Origin: CAZVEV01 sp964625865
GTDB lineage: Bacteria; Planctomycetota; Phycisphaerae; SM23-33
Reading direction: 5' to 3'
NCBI GenBank assembly: GCA_964625865.1
Contig: CAZVEV010000109.1
Coordinates: 1-17,341 of the forward strand
DNA length: 17,341 nt
Part shown: positions 8,907-15,602 of the stretch, piece after piece
Layout: each line of letters opens with the position of its first letter
Position numbering within the stretch: the first letter of the stretch is position 1
Program-made: the position numbers and the translations under genes
The notes under the pieces: generated by a model
Told to the model about the DNA's origin: nothing
Seen by the model: only the letters and a program-made list of their open reading frames with translations
Databases searched by the model: none

Positions 8907-10063
8907 TACGCGTCCTCTTTGTCGCTTTCGCGCTGCGGGTCTCTCGTGCGAAGATCGATCGAGTCGATCCCGGTGAACATGCCCTGCATGTTCAGGCTGA
9001 ACTCGTGCAGGTTCGGCGCGTACCGGGCTGCGACGGCCGGATCGACCAGGCCGGCGTTGCAGAGGCCCACCAGCGACTGGTTCAGCGTCGCCATGCCATC
9101 GGCCTCGCCGCGTTTCATCACGTCGTGCAGTTCAGCCATCTCGCCGGCGCCGATCAGACGGCGGACCGTGGGGGTGGCGCGCAGCACTTCGACGGCCGGC
9201 ACGCGCCCGGCGCCGTCGGTGCGCGGCACGAGGCGCATGGCGGCGATTCCCACCAGCGTGGCCGCCAGGTCCGCGCGGATCTGGTTCCGGGCCTCGGGCG
9301 GGAAGTAGCCCAGCATGCGGTCGACGCACTGGACCACCGAGGCGGTGTGAAGCGTCGTCAGCACCAGGTGCCCCGTCAGTGCCGCCGAAAGGGCCGTCTG
9401 CATCGTCTCGCCGTCGCGCATCTCGCCGACCAGGATCACGTCCGGACTCTGACGCACCACGTGACGCAGCGCGGTGGAAAACGACTCGGTGTCGCTGCCG
9501 ACCTGACGCTGGTGGATGAGGCACCTGATCTCGTCATGCACGAACTCGATGGGGTCCTCGATGGTGACGATATGGCCGTCGCGGGTGGCGTTGATATGGT
9601 GGACCATCGCCGCCAGCGTCGTGCTCTTGCCGCACCCGGTGGGCCCGACAATCAGCACCAGGCCGCTGAGGGAGTCGGCCATCTGGCGAATCACCGGCGG
9701 CAGGGACAACGCCTCGATGTCCATTGCCCCGGACGGGATGGCCCGGGCGACCAGGCCCGGACGCCCCTGGTGCATGAAGACGTTGATGCGGAACCTCCCG
9801 GCCTGGGGGGTCGTGTACGCGATGTCGAGGTCAGGCGAGTCGGTGAACTTGCGCCGTGCCAGCGGCGTCAGGACGTGGTCAACGCATCGCTGCAGGGTCT
9901 GGGCATCCAGCGGGTCCAGGGTGGTCCGTACGATGCGTCCGTCCACACGGCAGACCGGAGGCGTGTCGGCGCGGAGAAACAGGTCCGACGCGCCCATCCG
10001 GTCCATCTGTTGCAGATAGCCGTCAATCGTCGCACCATCGTGCTTGTCGGGCGTCTCGCTCAC
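8906..10063 (-). CDS. PilT/PilU-like ATPase paralogue
   Basis: A 385-residue paralogue of the next gene downstream. It has ASDLFLRADTPP (25-36), Walker A GPTGCGKST (140-148), IEDPIEF, Walker B DVILVGEMRD (208-217), and GHLVLTTLHT in the His box. The region corresponding to AIRNLIRE reads PTVRRLIGAGEMAEL, more divergent than in its neighbour, which could indicate an accessory PilU-like role. It starts with GTG at 10063 and has no clear Shine-Dalgarno sequence; the N-terminal length matches the family, which supports the start. First gene of a two-gene unit with pilT. Confidence 0.9.
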
Positions 10064-10179
10064 GAGAACTAGGATGTCCCGGCGTGCCTGTCCACGTCAA
10101 GAACTTTGTGCCGTGTCTACGTTTGCCGGTGCGGTCGGGAGAGCGTGGCACGCGGTCAGGCGGCGGCCCCTTGCGCCCC

Positions 10180-10203
10180 GGCCTGCCTGCCGGCAGGCAG
10201 GCC
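10180..10203. repeat. Perfect 24-bp palindrome built from GCCT repeats
   Basis: GGCCTGCCTGCC is followed directly by its reverse complement GGCAGGCAGGCC with no loop. Similar CTGCCGGCAG-centred palindromes are common intergenic repeats in environmental genomes. No T-run follows, so it is unlikely to be a simple terminator. Confidence 0.6.
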
Positions 10204-10409
10204 AGACTCCATAAACGCCCCGTAGCCGCATGCCGCGCCTCTACCCACCTGTTACCCCTTCGGCCGTCAGATCGTCGCTTAGGCCGCGGCCTCGTGCGTG
10301 CCAGAGCCTCTGGCTGGGTGGGAAGGCCCCCGCGCTGTGGCGTACGACGGCCAGCCGCTACGAAAAGCCGACCGCCCCCATGTTTGCGTACCGCCCGCCG
10401 AGAGCGGAA

Positions 10410-10418
10410 TGCTATGAT
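10410..10418 (+). promoter_or_regulatory. Extended -10 element TGcTATGAT
   Basis: An extended -10 with no recognisable -35 lies so that transcription would start at about 10425, the A of the methyltransferase ATG. The 10-mer GCTATGATAT is also present at the hicBA promoter. Confidence 0.45.
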
Positions 10419-10424
10419 ATCGCG

Positions 10425-11027
10425 ATGCCTCTGACGCCCGTGAAACTGAAGATCGACGCCGCGCCGCTGCCGGAAGATGTCGCTGCGTTTCTTGCCGATG
10501 CCGACGGGCGCATCGAACGATTCGCCTCCCGACAGGTCCATGCCTTCGTCCCCAGCGACTACGTGCTGGTCTACGACGTCCTGCGCGATGTGGCGGCGCT
10601 GGCCGTTGCGCCCGGAAACGCCCTGTGCGAATGGGGATGCGGTATGGGGGTGGTTGCGGCGATGGCGGCAATGCTCGGGTACGAGGCCTGTGGGATCGAG
10701 ATTAACCACGAACTGGTTGACGAGGCGCGAGGTCTGGCCGATGACTTCGGCTTGTCGATCGACTTCGTCTGCGGCAACATGATTCCGACCGGGGGAGACG
10801 CGTACGCCGATACGGCGTCGTCGGAGATGTCGTGGCTGTCGATGGGGGGACATGACGCGTACGAGGAACTGGGCCTGGACGTGGACGACTTCGACGTGAT
10901 CTTCGCTTTCCCCTGGCCGGGCGAGGAGGACGTGATCGACAACCTGTTCGAGCACTACGCGGCGGTGGGGGCCGTCCTGATAACCTACCATGGGATCGAC
11001 GGCATCCGCGTTCAGCGCAAGGTCTGA
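10425..11027 (+). CDS. Class I SAM-dependent methyltransferase, substrate unknown
   Basis: A 200-residue protein with methyltransferase motif I as CEWGCGMG (68-75) and the following acidic residue Glu92 in GIEIN, which would bind the ribose of S-adenosylmethionine. The motif IV region reads FDVIFAFPWPGEE. Substrate class is not evident. The ATG at 10425 has no Shine-Dalgarno sequence and coincides with the predicted transcription start, so the mRNA may be leaderless. The frame is open upstream to 10230, but that part looks non-coding. It runs tail to tail with the sigma-54 activator with only eight bases between the stops and no visible terminator. Confidence 0.8.
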   Translation: MPLTPVKLKIDAAPLPEDVAAFLADADGRIERFASRQVHAFVPSDYVLVYDVLRDVAALAVAPGNALCEWGCGMGVVAAMAAMLGYEACGIEINHELVDEARGLADDFGLSIDFVCGNMIPTGGDAYADTASSEMSWLSMGGHDAYEELGLDVDDFDVIFAFPWPGEEDVIDNLFEHYAAVGAVLITYHGIDGIRVQRKV

Positions 11028-11035
11028 CAGGGGCG

Positions 11036-12397
11036 TTACCGGCGCTGACCGCGCCCGTCCGTCTGCGGGACGTCGATATCCATCGCCTTGATCTTGCGAT
11101 ACAGCGTGCTGGTATCGATGCCCAACTCGCGCGAGGCCTTCTTCCGGTTGCCCTTGTGCCGGCACAGTGCTTCGGTGATCAGATACTCCTCCATCGCACT
11201 GAGGGTCCTGGGACCGGGCTGGCCGATAGCGGAGGTCGTGGCCGGACGGAGCTCGGGGGGCAGGTGGTGGAGTTGTATCATTCCGCTGCGGCACAGGACG
11301 AAGGCCTGCTCGATGATGTTCTCCAGTTCGCGGACGTTGCCCGGATAATCGTGGTCCATCAGTCGGGCCAGCACGTCTTCCGAGACCCCCGCAATGTCCT
11401 TGCCCTGGAGGCGGTTGAACCGGGCCACCAGGTGGTCCACGAGAAGCGGAATGTCCTCGCGCCGCTGCTGCAGGGCGGGCAATTCCAGGCGGATGACGCG
11501 AACGCGATAGAACAGGTCTTCGCGGAACGTCCCCTCGCGGGCCAGCGCGGCGAGGTCCTTGTTGGTTGCCGCCACCACGCGAACATCCACAGGGAGCGGC
11601 TCGACGGACCCGAGCGGCTCGACGAGGCGTTCCTGCAGGACGCGGAGCAGGCGGACCTGCATAGCCGGTGAGACGTCGCCAATCTCGTCGAGGAAGATTG
11701 TCCCGCCGTCGGCCAGGGCGAAGCGACCCGGCTTGTCTCGCTTGGCGTCGGTGAAAGCACCGGCCTTGTGTCCGAACAACTCGCTTTCCAGCAGCGTATC
11801 GGGCAGGGCTCCGCAGTTGACCGTGACCAGACGCTTGCCCTTGCGCGGCGAGAGGTTGTGGATGGCCCGGGCGAACAGTTCCTTACCCGTACCGCTGGCC
11901 CCTTCGATCAGCACGGTGGAACTGCTCTCGGCGATTTGCGGGAGGATATCGAACAACTGCGTCATGGCCGAGCTTCGGCCGACGATGTCTTCGAACGTGT
12001 ATCGCTTGGTCAGTTCCTTCTGCAACTGCTCGATTTGGCTGAGATCCTGAAAGGTCTCGACCCCGCCGATGACCTGCCCCTCGGCGTCCTTCAACTGGGC
12101 AGTGGAGATGCGAATGGGCACGCGCTCGCCGCTACCGGTGATGATGGCGGCCGTGGCGTTAATGACGGGGCGGCCCGTGCGAAGCGTCTTCTTCAGGACG
12201 CAGGCGTTCTCGCAGATGCTCGCGCGGAACACCTCGCAGCAGGGCCGGCCCATGGCCTCCTGGCGAGGCACGCCGGTGATCTGCTCGGCGGCACGATTGA
12301 ATCCGGTGATCTTCCAGTCCAGACCGACGGTGAATACACCTTCGTTAATGGAGTCAAGAATAACGTCCTGACGGTTGTCGCCCGTATCATGCTTCAT
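11036..12397 (-). CDS. Sigma-54-dependent activator with Cys-rich PAS sensor
   Basis: A 453-residue enhancer-binding protein. Domains: PAS sensor (about 11-120), AAA+ domain with Walker A GASGTGKE (166-173), sigma-54 contact loop GAFTDA (213-218, a variant of GAFTGA), Walker B TIFLDEIGD (233-241), arginine region YPGNVRELEN (351-360), and a Fis-type helix-turn-helix (about 404-440). The PAS domain contains Cys53, Cys54, Cys62 and Cys66, a spacing that could bind a metal, heme or Fe-S cluster or sense redox state. The ATG at 12397 is preferred over GTG at 12409 because GGAG lies six bases before it. It is divergent from the NifX-like gene; the paired palindromes in between and before the DUF89 gene are its likely binding sites. 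Confidence 0.92.
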   Translation of the reverse strand: MKHDTGDNRQDVILDSINEGVFTVGLDWKITGFNRAAEQITGVPRQEAMGRPCCEVFRASICENACVLKKTLRTGRPVINATAAIITGSGERVPIRISTAQLKDAEGQVIGGVETFQDLSQIEQLQKELTKRYTFEDIVGRSSAMTQLFDILPQIAESSSTVLIEGASGTGKELFARAIHNLSPRKGKRLVTVNCGALPDTLLESELFGHKAGAFTDAKRDKPGRFALADGGTIFLDEIGDVSPAMQVRLLRVLQERLVEPLGSVEPLPVDVRVVAATNKDLAALAREGTFREDLFYRVRVIRLELPALQQRREDIPLLVDHLVARFNRLQGKDIAGVSEDVLARLMDHDYPGNVRELENIIEQAFVLCRSGMIQLHHLPPELRPATTSAIGQPGPRTLSAMEEYLITEALCRHKGNRKKASRELGIDTSTLYRKIKAMDIDVPQTDGRGQRR

Positions 12398-12439
12398 GCG
12401 GAGCTCCACAGGAGGTTCCGTCCAAGCATATCACCAAAT

Positions 12440-12486
12440 AATGCATAATGCAATCATGCCTGCCTTTGGGAAATGCAGTGTGCATT
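12440..12486. promoter_or_regulatory. Paired activator sites upstream of the NifX-like gene
   Basis: AATGCA-TAA-TGCAAT (12440-12454; five of six arm positions pair) and AATGCA-GTG-TGCATT (12472-12486; perfect). Their centres are 32 bases apart, three helical turns. They lie about 154 and 122 bases upstream of the start predicted from the -24/-12 element at 12575. The first lies 43 bases before the activator's own start, so autoregulation is possible. Confidence 0.7.
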
Positions 12487-12574
12487 ATCTGGAAATGAGG
12501 CGCCGTGATATCCAGTCGCATAAGGCCCCCAGTGTGAATGTCTTAGCTCATAGTCACACAACGGTTCCCGGCTT

Positions 12575-12590
12575 TGGCATGCTTCTTGAA
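12575..12590 (+). promoter_or_regulatory. Sigma-54-like -24/-12 element of the NifX-like gene
   Basis: TGGCATG-CTTC-TTGAA has GG and the -12 dinucleotide at the required 10-base spacing, but the dinucleotide is GA instead of GC. Transcription would begin near 12601, only three bases before the ATG at 12604. Its position relative to the upstream palindromes is the same as at 13724-13739, which supports it. Confidence 0.5.
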
Positions 12591-12603
12591 GTTCATCGTT
12601 ACG

Positions 12604-12981
12604 ATGAAGGTCGCGCTCCCATACTGGCACGAACGTATCTCGCCGGTTCTCGACGTTGCCGTGCGATTCCTGCTGGTGACGATGGACAATGGAACTGAGG
12701 CCACCCGTCAAGAGGTGTTTCTTGAGGAGACGAGCCCTCTGAGCCGCGCCCGAGAACTCAGGTCTCTGGACGTTGAAGTCATCATCTGTGGAGCGGTGTC
12801 TCGTCCGTTGGTCTCGGCGCTGCGGTCGGAGGGGATCCAGGTGATCGCGTATACGTGCGGGCAGGTTGATGAGGTACTGAAGGCCTTCGCAGGCGGGCGT
12901 CTGGGGGATCGGGCCTATGTAATGCCGGGCTGCAGCGGCCGCCATCGCCATCGTCGCGTCGGCGACGACCCGACTGACTGA
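12604..12981 (+). CDS. NifX/NafY-like dinitrogenase Fe-Mo cofactor-binding domain protein
   Basis: A 125-residue single-domain protein of the family shared by NifX, the NifB C-terminus and the orange protein ORP (PF02579). Seen: MKVALPYWHERISPVLDVAV, the family start, then VEVIICGAVSRPLVSALRSE, YTCGQVDEVLKAF, and a C-terminal PGCSGRHRHRR tail. Members bind metal-sulfur clusters such as FeMo-co precursors or a Mo-Cu cluster; here the ligand is unknown and there are no nif genes. The ATG at 12604 fits the family start. There is no good Shine-Dalgarno sequence, and the predicted transcript is almost leaderless. Divergent from the sigma-54 activator, as in ORP operons. Confidence 0.85.
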   Translation: MKVALPYWHERISPVLDVAVRFLLVTMDNGTEATRQEVFLEETSPLSRARELRSLDVEVIICGAVSRPLVSALRSEGIQVIAYTCGQVDEVLKAFAGGRLGDRAYVMPGCSGRHRHRRVGDDPTD

Positions 12982-13062
12982 GCAATGTGCTTGACGATAT
13001 GGGGCGACGATGGCCTGATATGCCGGAACAGAAGGACAGACAGCGACCGGAAGGAGTATCAG

Positions 13063-13587
13063 ATGGCCACGGCACGGCGTGATATTGTGGGTGCGGCGGC
13101 GGGCTTGGCTGCTTGCGGCATTCTGGGAGCGGCGGGAAGTCAGGCGGTCAAAGCGGCCACGGCGGAGGGCTACAGCCAGGATACGGTCTACAAGGTCTCG
13201 CCGATCGGTCGCATCCACAACACCAAGGGCAAGCCGGTTCAACTGCAGATCTACGAGAAGTACATCCCCGGTCTGCTGAGGCTGGAGTGCTGCTCGCACG
13301 TGGTGGTCGTCTGGTGGTTCCATAAGAACGATACCCCGGCCAGGCGGAGGATCCTCAAGGTCCATCCCCGCGGCGACAAGCGGAACCCGCTGACCGGAGT
13401 GTTCGCGACGCATTCGCCTGTGCGCCCCAACCTCATCGCCATCACGACATGCAAGATCCTTTCGGTCAAGGGGGGCATCGTCACGATCGACGGCATTGAT
13501 GCGTTCGACGGCACGCCGATTCTCGACTTGAAGTCGGCGGGAACGCGAACTCCGCCGCTCAGACCACGAGCAGAGGGGCGGACGTAG
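13063..13587 (+). CDS. Tat-exported TrmO/TsaA-like (UPF0066) domain protein
   Basis: The body matches the TrmO beta-barrel family, whose cytoplasmic members use S-adenosylmethionine to methylate t6A37 in tRNA. Seen: KVSPIGRIHN, LRLECCSHVVVVWWFHKND, GVFATHSPVRPNLIAITTCK, and GIDAFDGTPILDLKS. Unlike ordinary TrmO it begins MATARRDIVGAAAGLAACG and continues to GSQAVKAA, a twin-arginine signal peptide, so the 174-residue protein is predicted to be exported. The usual Pro-Tyr after DIK is replaced by LKSAGTRTPP, and two adjacent cysteines (ECC) replace the typical Gly-Phe. Outside the cytoplasm tRNA is not a likely substrate; the domain may have been reused to bind a small molecule or metal. GGAAGGAG (13049-13056) sets the start. 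Confidence 0.85.
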   Translation: MATARRDIVGAAAGLAACGILGAAGSQAVKAATAEGYSQDTVYKVSPIGRIHNTKGKPVQLQIYEKYIPGLLRLECCSHVVVVWWFHKNDTPARRRILKVHPRGDKRNPLTGVFATHSPVRPNLIAITTCKILSVKGGIVTIDGIDAFDGTPILDLKSAGTRTPPLRPRAEGRT

Positions 13588-13588
13588 T

Positions 13589-13634
13589 ATTGCAAGATGC
13601 AATTGCGTGGAATGCCGCAATTGCATAACGCATT
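13589..13634. promoter_or_regulatory. Paired activator sites upstream of the DUF89 gene
   Basis: ATTGCA-AGA-TGCAAT (13589-13603; perfect) and ATTGCA-TAA-CGCATT (13620-13634; imperfect). Centres are 31 bases apart and about 154 and 123 bases upstream of the start predicted from the -24/-12 element at 13724. The two sites are joined by a larger perfect dyad, ATGCAATTGCG (13597-13607) and CGCAATTGCAT (13616-13626). They begin right after the stop codon of the TrmO-like gene. Confidence 0.75.
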
Positions 13635-13723
13635 GTTGCGTCCGGTTGAGCCTGACCGGGCGGACTGTCCGAACCTCTGTATTTTCAATGCGTTGTGAGA
13701 GACTCTTCCCGTTGCGTGCCCGG

Positions 13724-13739
13724 TGGCACATGGATTGCC
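13724..13739 (+). promoter_or_regulatory. Sigma-54 promoter, TGGCAC-N5-TTGC
   Basis: TGGCACA-TGGA-TTGCC matches the -24/-12 consensus with GG (13725-13726) and GC (13737-13738) ten bases apart. Transcription is predicted near 13750, 78 bases before the DUF89 start, under control of the adjacent activator. Confidence 0.82.
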
Positions 13740-13827
13740 CCAATCTCTTGAACGTGTGCGCGCCGGGCTAAGACGATCCGCCGTGGACCGCGGATTTCCC
13801 CAGAGACTCAAGAGGTCACACAAGACG

Positions 13828-14694
13828 ATGCAAACGGCTTTCGACTGCATTCCATGCTTCATCCGACAGACACTGGACGCGGTGCGCACGGTCACTGACA
13901 ACACCAGTGTGCACCAGCAGGTCCTGCAGGGCGTCCTGTGGCGGCTCAGCCAGATGTCGCTGCAGCAATCGCCCCTGGTGATGGCACAGACGATTCATCG
14001 CGTGGTGCGGGAACTGGCCGGCAATGCGGACCCATATCAGCCCATCAAGGCGCGGTCCAACGAGTTGGCGCTGGAACTGTATCCGCGGTTGGCGGCGATG
14101 ATTGCTGAGGCTGACGATGCGATGGAGATGGCCCTGAGGCTGGCCGTCGCGGGCAACGTGATCGATCTCGGCGTGCGGAGTGCGATTGATAGGTCGGACG
14201 TCGAGGACGCGATCGCGCATGCCTTGGCCGCCCCGTTCAACGGGGAGGTCGCGGAACTGGCCGAGGCGGTCTCGCAGGCCGGGTCGGTTCTGTATCTTAC
14301 CGACAACGCCGGCGAGATCGTTTTCGATCGCCTCCTGATCGAACAGATGTCGCCGGATCGCGTGACCGTTGCGGTGCGCGGCAAGCCGGTGATCAACGAT
14401 GCAACGCTGGCCGACGCGGAGGCGGCGGGCCTGACCGATCTTGTCGAGGTCATCGACAACGGCTCGGACGCCCCCGGAACGCTCCTGGCCGATTGCAGCG
14501 ACGCGTTTCGCGAACGTTTTGACCGTGCCGACGTGGTCATCGCCAAGGGGCAAGGCAACTACGAATCGCTCAGCGACGTCGATCGTGACGTATTTTTCGT
14601 CCTCAAGGTCAAGTGCGCCATCATCGCCGCCGGACTCGACTGTCCCGTCGGAGCCCTGGTCGTCAGGCGCTCGGGGCAGACCGGCGCGACGTAA
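13828..14694 (+). CDS. DUF89 / ARMT1-like metal-dependent phosphatase
   Basis: A 288-residue protein of the DUF89 family, proposed to hydrolyse damaged or toxic phosphometabolites. Seen: CxxC near the N-terminus (Cys7, Cys10 in MQTAFDCIPCFIRQ), AGNVIDLG (108-115), LTDNAGEIVFD (157-167) whose Asp-Asn pair is the family's metal site, RGKPVINDAT (184-193), and KGQGNYES (240-247). Length and the CxxC fit the short prokaryotic subgroup. The ATG at 13828 is the family start; AAGAGG lies 12 bases upstream, so the ribosome site is poor. It has its own sigma-54 promoter, which separates it from the TrmO-like gene but puts it in the same regulon as the NifX-like gene. Confidence 0.88.
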   Translation: MQTAFDCIPCFIRQTLDAVRTVTDNTSVHQQVLQGVLWRLSQMSLQQSPLVMAQTIHRVVRELAGNADPYQPIKARSNELALELYPRLAAMIAEADDAMEMALRLAVAGNVIDLGVRSAIDRSDVEDAIAHALAAPFNGEVAELAEAVSQAGSVLYLTDNAGEIVFDRLLIEQMSPDRVTVAVRGKPVINDATLADAEAAGLTDLVEVIDNGSDAPGTLLADCSDAFRERFDRADVVIAKGQGNYESLSDVDRDVFFVLKVKCAIIAAGLDCPVGALVVRRSGQTGAT

Positions 14695-14865
14695 CAGCGA
14701 TGGGCAGGGGCCCCGTGGACTGCGGTTGACGTGGAGAAACTGAAGAGATGCCGGCAATGGAGCCGGCTGTGGGATGTCGGATAATACATGCAAGGCGCGT
14801 GGCAGTGGCGCATGACTGCCCCGTCTGCCCGACAGCGACTGACGGACGAACGGAAAGGACCAGGA

Positions 14866-15276
14866 ATGAGCAGATCACGACGAGACGTATTGAAGATGGG
14901 CGCCATCGTGCCGGCAGCGCTGCTGGTTGGGTGCGGTGACAAGAACGGCAACGGCAACGGCAGCGGGGCCCAGGCGAAGGGCACGTGCGTCCTGTGCTGC
15001 AAGTGCGGGCAGGTCAAGGGCTCGGATCTGTGCTGCAAGGCCGGCGCCGAGAAGTGCACCAACTGCGGCCTGCACAAGGGCTCGCCCGGCTGCTGCCGCA
15101 TCAAGACCATCGTCGACGCGAACCCGGGCAAGGACGTGTGCCTCTGCACCTTCTGCGGACAGGTCAAGGGCTCGGACAAGTGCTGCAAGGAAGGCGCCGA
15201 GAAATGCAGCAAGTGCGGGCTGGACAAGGGCTCGCCCGGATGCTGCAGGATCAAGAAAGAGACGATGTCGGCGTAG
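14866..15276 (+). CDS. Tat lipoprotein with two Cys-rich repeats (metal-binding candidate)
   Basis: A 136-residue protein with a twin-arginine signal (SRRDVLK) and a lipobox ending at Cys23 (LLVGC), so it should be exported folded and lipid-anchored. A Gly/Asn linker is followed by two repeats at a 50-residue period (about 41-80 and 92-130). Each has the pattern CGQVKGSDxCCKxGAEKCxx then CGLxKGSPGCCRIK, plus three or four more cysteines before it. In all 20 of 136 residues are Cys. The dense CC and CxxC pairs suggest a metallothionein-like or Fe-S/Cu/Zn protein; I recognise no named family. The repeat is also strong at DNA level (150-base period), so duplication may be recent. GGAAAGGACCAGGA precedes the ATG. 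No clear promoter is visible in the 171-base gap before it. Confidence 0.85.
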   Translation: MSRSRRDVLKMGAIVPAALLVGCGDKNGNGNGSGAQAKGTCVLCCKCGQVKGSDLCCKAGAEKCTNCGLHKGSPGCCRIKTIVDANPGKDVCLCTFCGQVKGSDKCCKEGAEKCSKCGLDKGSPGCCRIKKETMSA

Positions 15277-15296
15277 TCGGCTATCGGCTGTTGACT

Positions 15297-15321
15297 CACA
15301 CAGGGCTGACGATTCTGTGTG
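15297..15321. repeat. Inverted repeat CACACAG-N11-CTGTGTG
   Basis: A perfect 7-bp dyad 20 bases after the stop of the lipoprotein gene, in the spacer before the seven-Cys peptide. There is no T-run. It could be an mRNA end structure or an operator. Confidence 0.35.
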
Positions 15322-15336
15322 CGGGATGACACAGGT

Positions 15337-15382
15337 GCGCCGGCAGTTCATCCGCGACTGCCGGCGCGAAGGGCTGTATAAT
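15337..15382 (+). promoter_or_regulatory. 11-bp inverted repeat next to a TATAAT box
   Basis: GCGCCGGCAGT (15337-15347) and ACTGCCGGCGC (15357-15367) form a perfect dyad with a 9-base centre. A consensus -10 box TATAAT follows at 15377-15382, but no -35 is seen; the dyad occupies the -35 region. This suggests a promoter controlled by a factor bound to the dyad, or a terminator followed by a chance box. Transcription would start about 55 bases before the seven-Cys peptide gene. Confidence 0.45.
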
Positions 15383-15443
15383 GCGCGTGCCGATGGAGAC
15401 GGCGCGCCCGATACCGCACAGGGCGGAAGAAAGGACCAGGGCG

Positions 15444-15584
15444 ATGTGCTGTAACGAGACCGCTGGATGCCAGAAGCCGGAGAACTTGACCGATGAGCCG
15501 ACCAACTGCTCGCCGGACCAGATCAAGATCTGTCACGGTTCGGACGCCGACCACCCCTGCTGCGAGAAGCCGGCGGAGGACTAG
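15444..15584 (+). CDS. 46-residue protein with seven cysteines
   Basis: A small acidic protein starting MCCNETAGCQKPENLTDE and ending HPCCEKPAED, with Cys at 2, 3, 9, 22, 30, 39 and 40. No signal peptide or membrane segment. AAGGA (15431-15435) lies eight bases before the ATG, and the permease gene starts 18 bases after its stop, which supports a real gene. The CC pairs at both ends and the central CSPDQIKICHG look like a metal or cluster ligand set. It may act as a cytoplasmic metallochaperone or sensor for the permease; that is inference from position. Confidence 0.7.
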   Translation: MCCNETAGCQKPENLTDEPTNCSPDQIKICHGSDADHPCCEKPAED

Positions 15585-15602
15585 AATCGCGACGGTGAAC
15601 GC

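Larger units (their letters stand above)
10064..10424. other. Spacer between divergent pilT pair and methyltransferase
   Basis: About 360 bases with no convincing gene. On the minus strand TTGACG (plus 10098-10103) could be a -35 element for the pilT pair, but no good -10 follows at normal spacing. A 24-bp perfect palindrome is at 10180-10203 and the methyltransferase -10 element at 10410-10418. Confidence 0.5.

Noticed and set aside
10023..11294. Minus-strand frame of 423 codons over the methyltransferase
   Set aside because: It spans the intergenic palindrome, the methyltransferase and the end of the activator, so it is a high-GC artefact.
12604..12981. Nitrogen fixation role for the NifX-like gene
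   Set aside because: No nifHDK, nifB or nifEN is present; single-domain members of this family are common in non-fixing anaerobes.
12454..13743. Minus-strand frame of 429 codons over the NifX-like and TrmO-like genes
   Set aside because: It would cover both palindrome pairs and both sigma-54 promoters as well as two recognisable genes, and has no domain of its own.
13816..14793. Minus-strand frame of 325 codons over the DUF89 gene
   Set aside because: It is antisense to a protein with intact DUF89 motifs.
14806..14820. Possible third sigma-54 promoter before the lipoprotein (TGGCGCATGACTGCC)
   Set aside because: The GG-to-GC spacing is nine, not ten, and no paired palindromes lie upstream, so it does not fit the other two.
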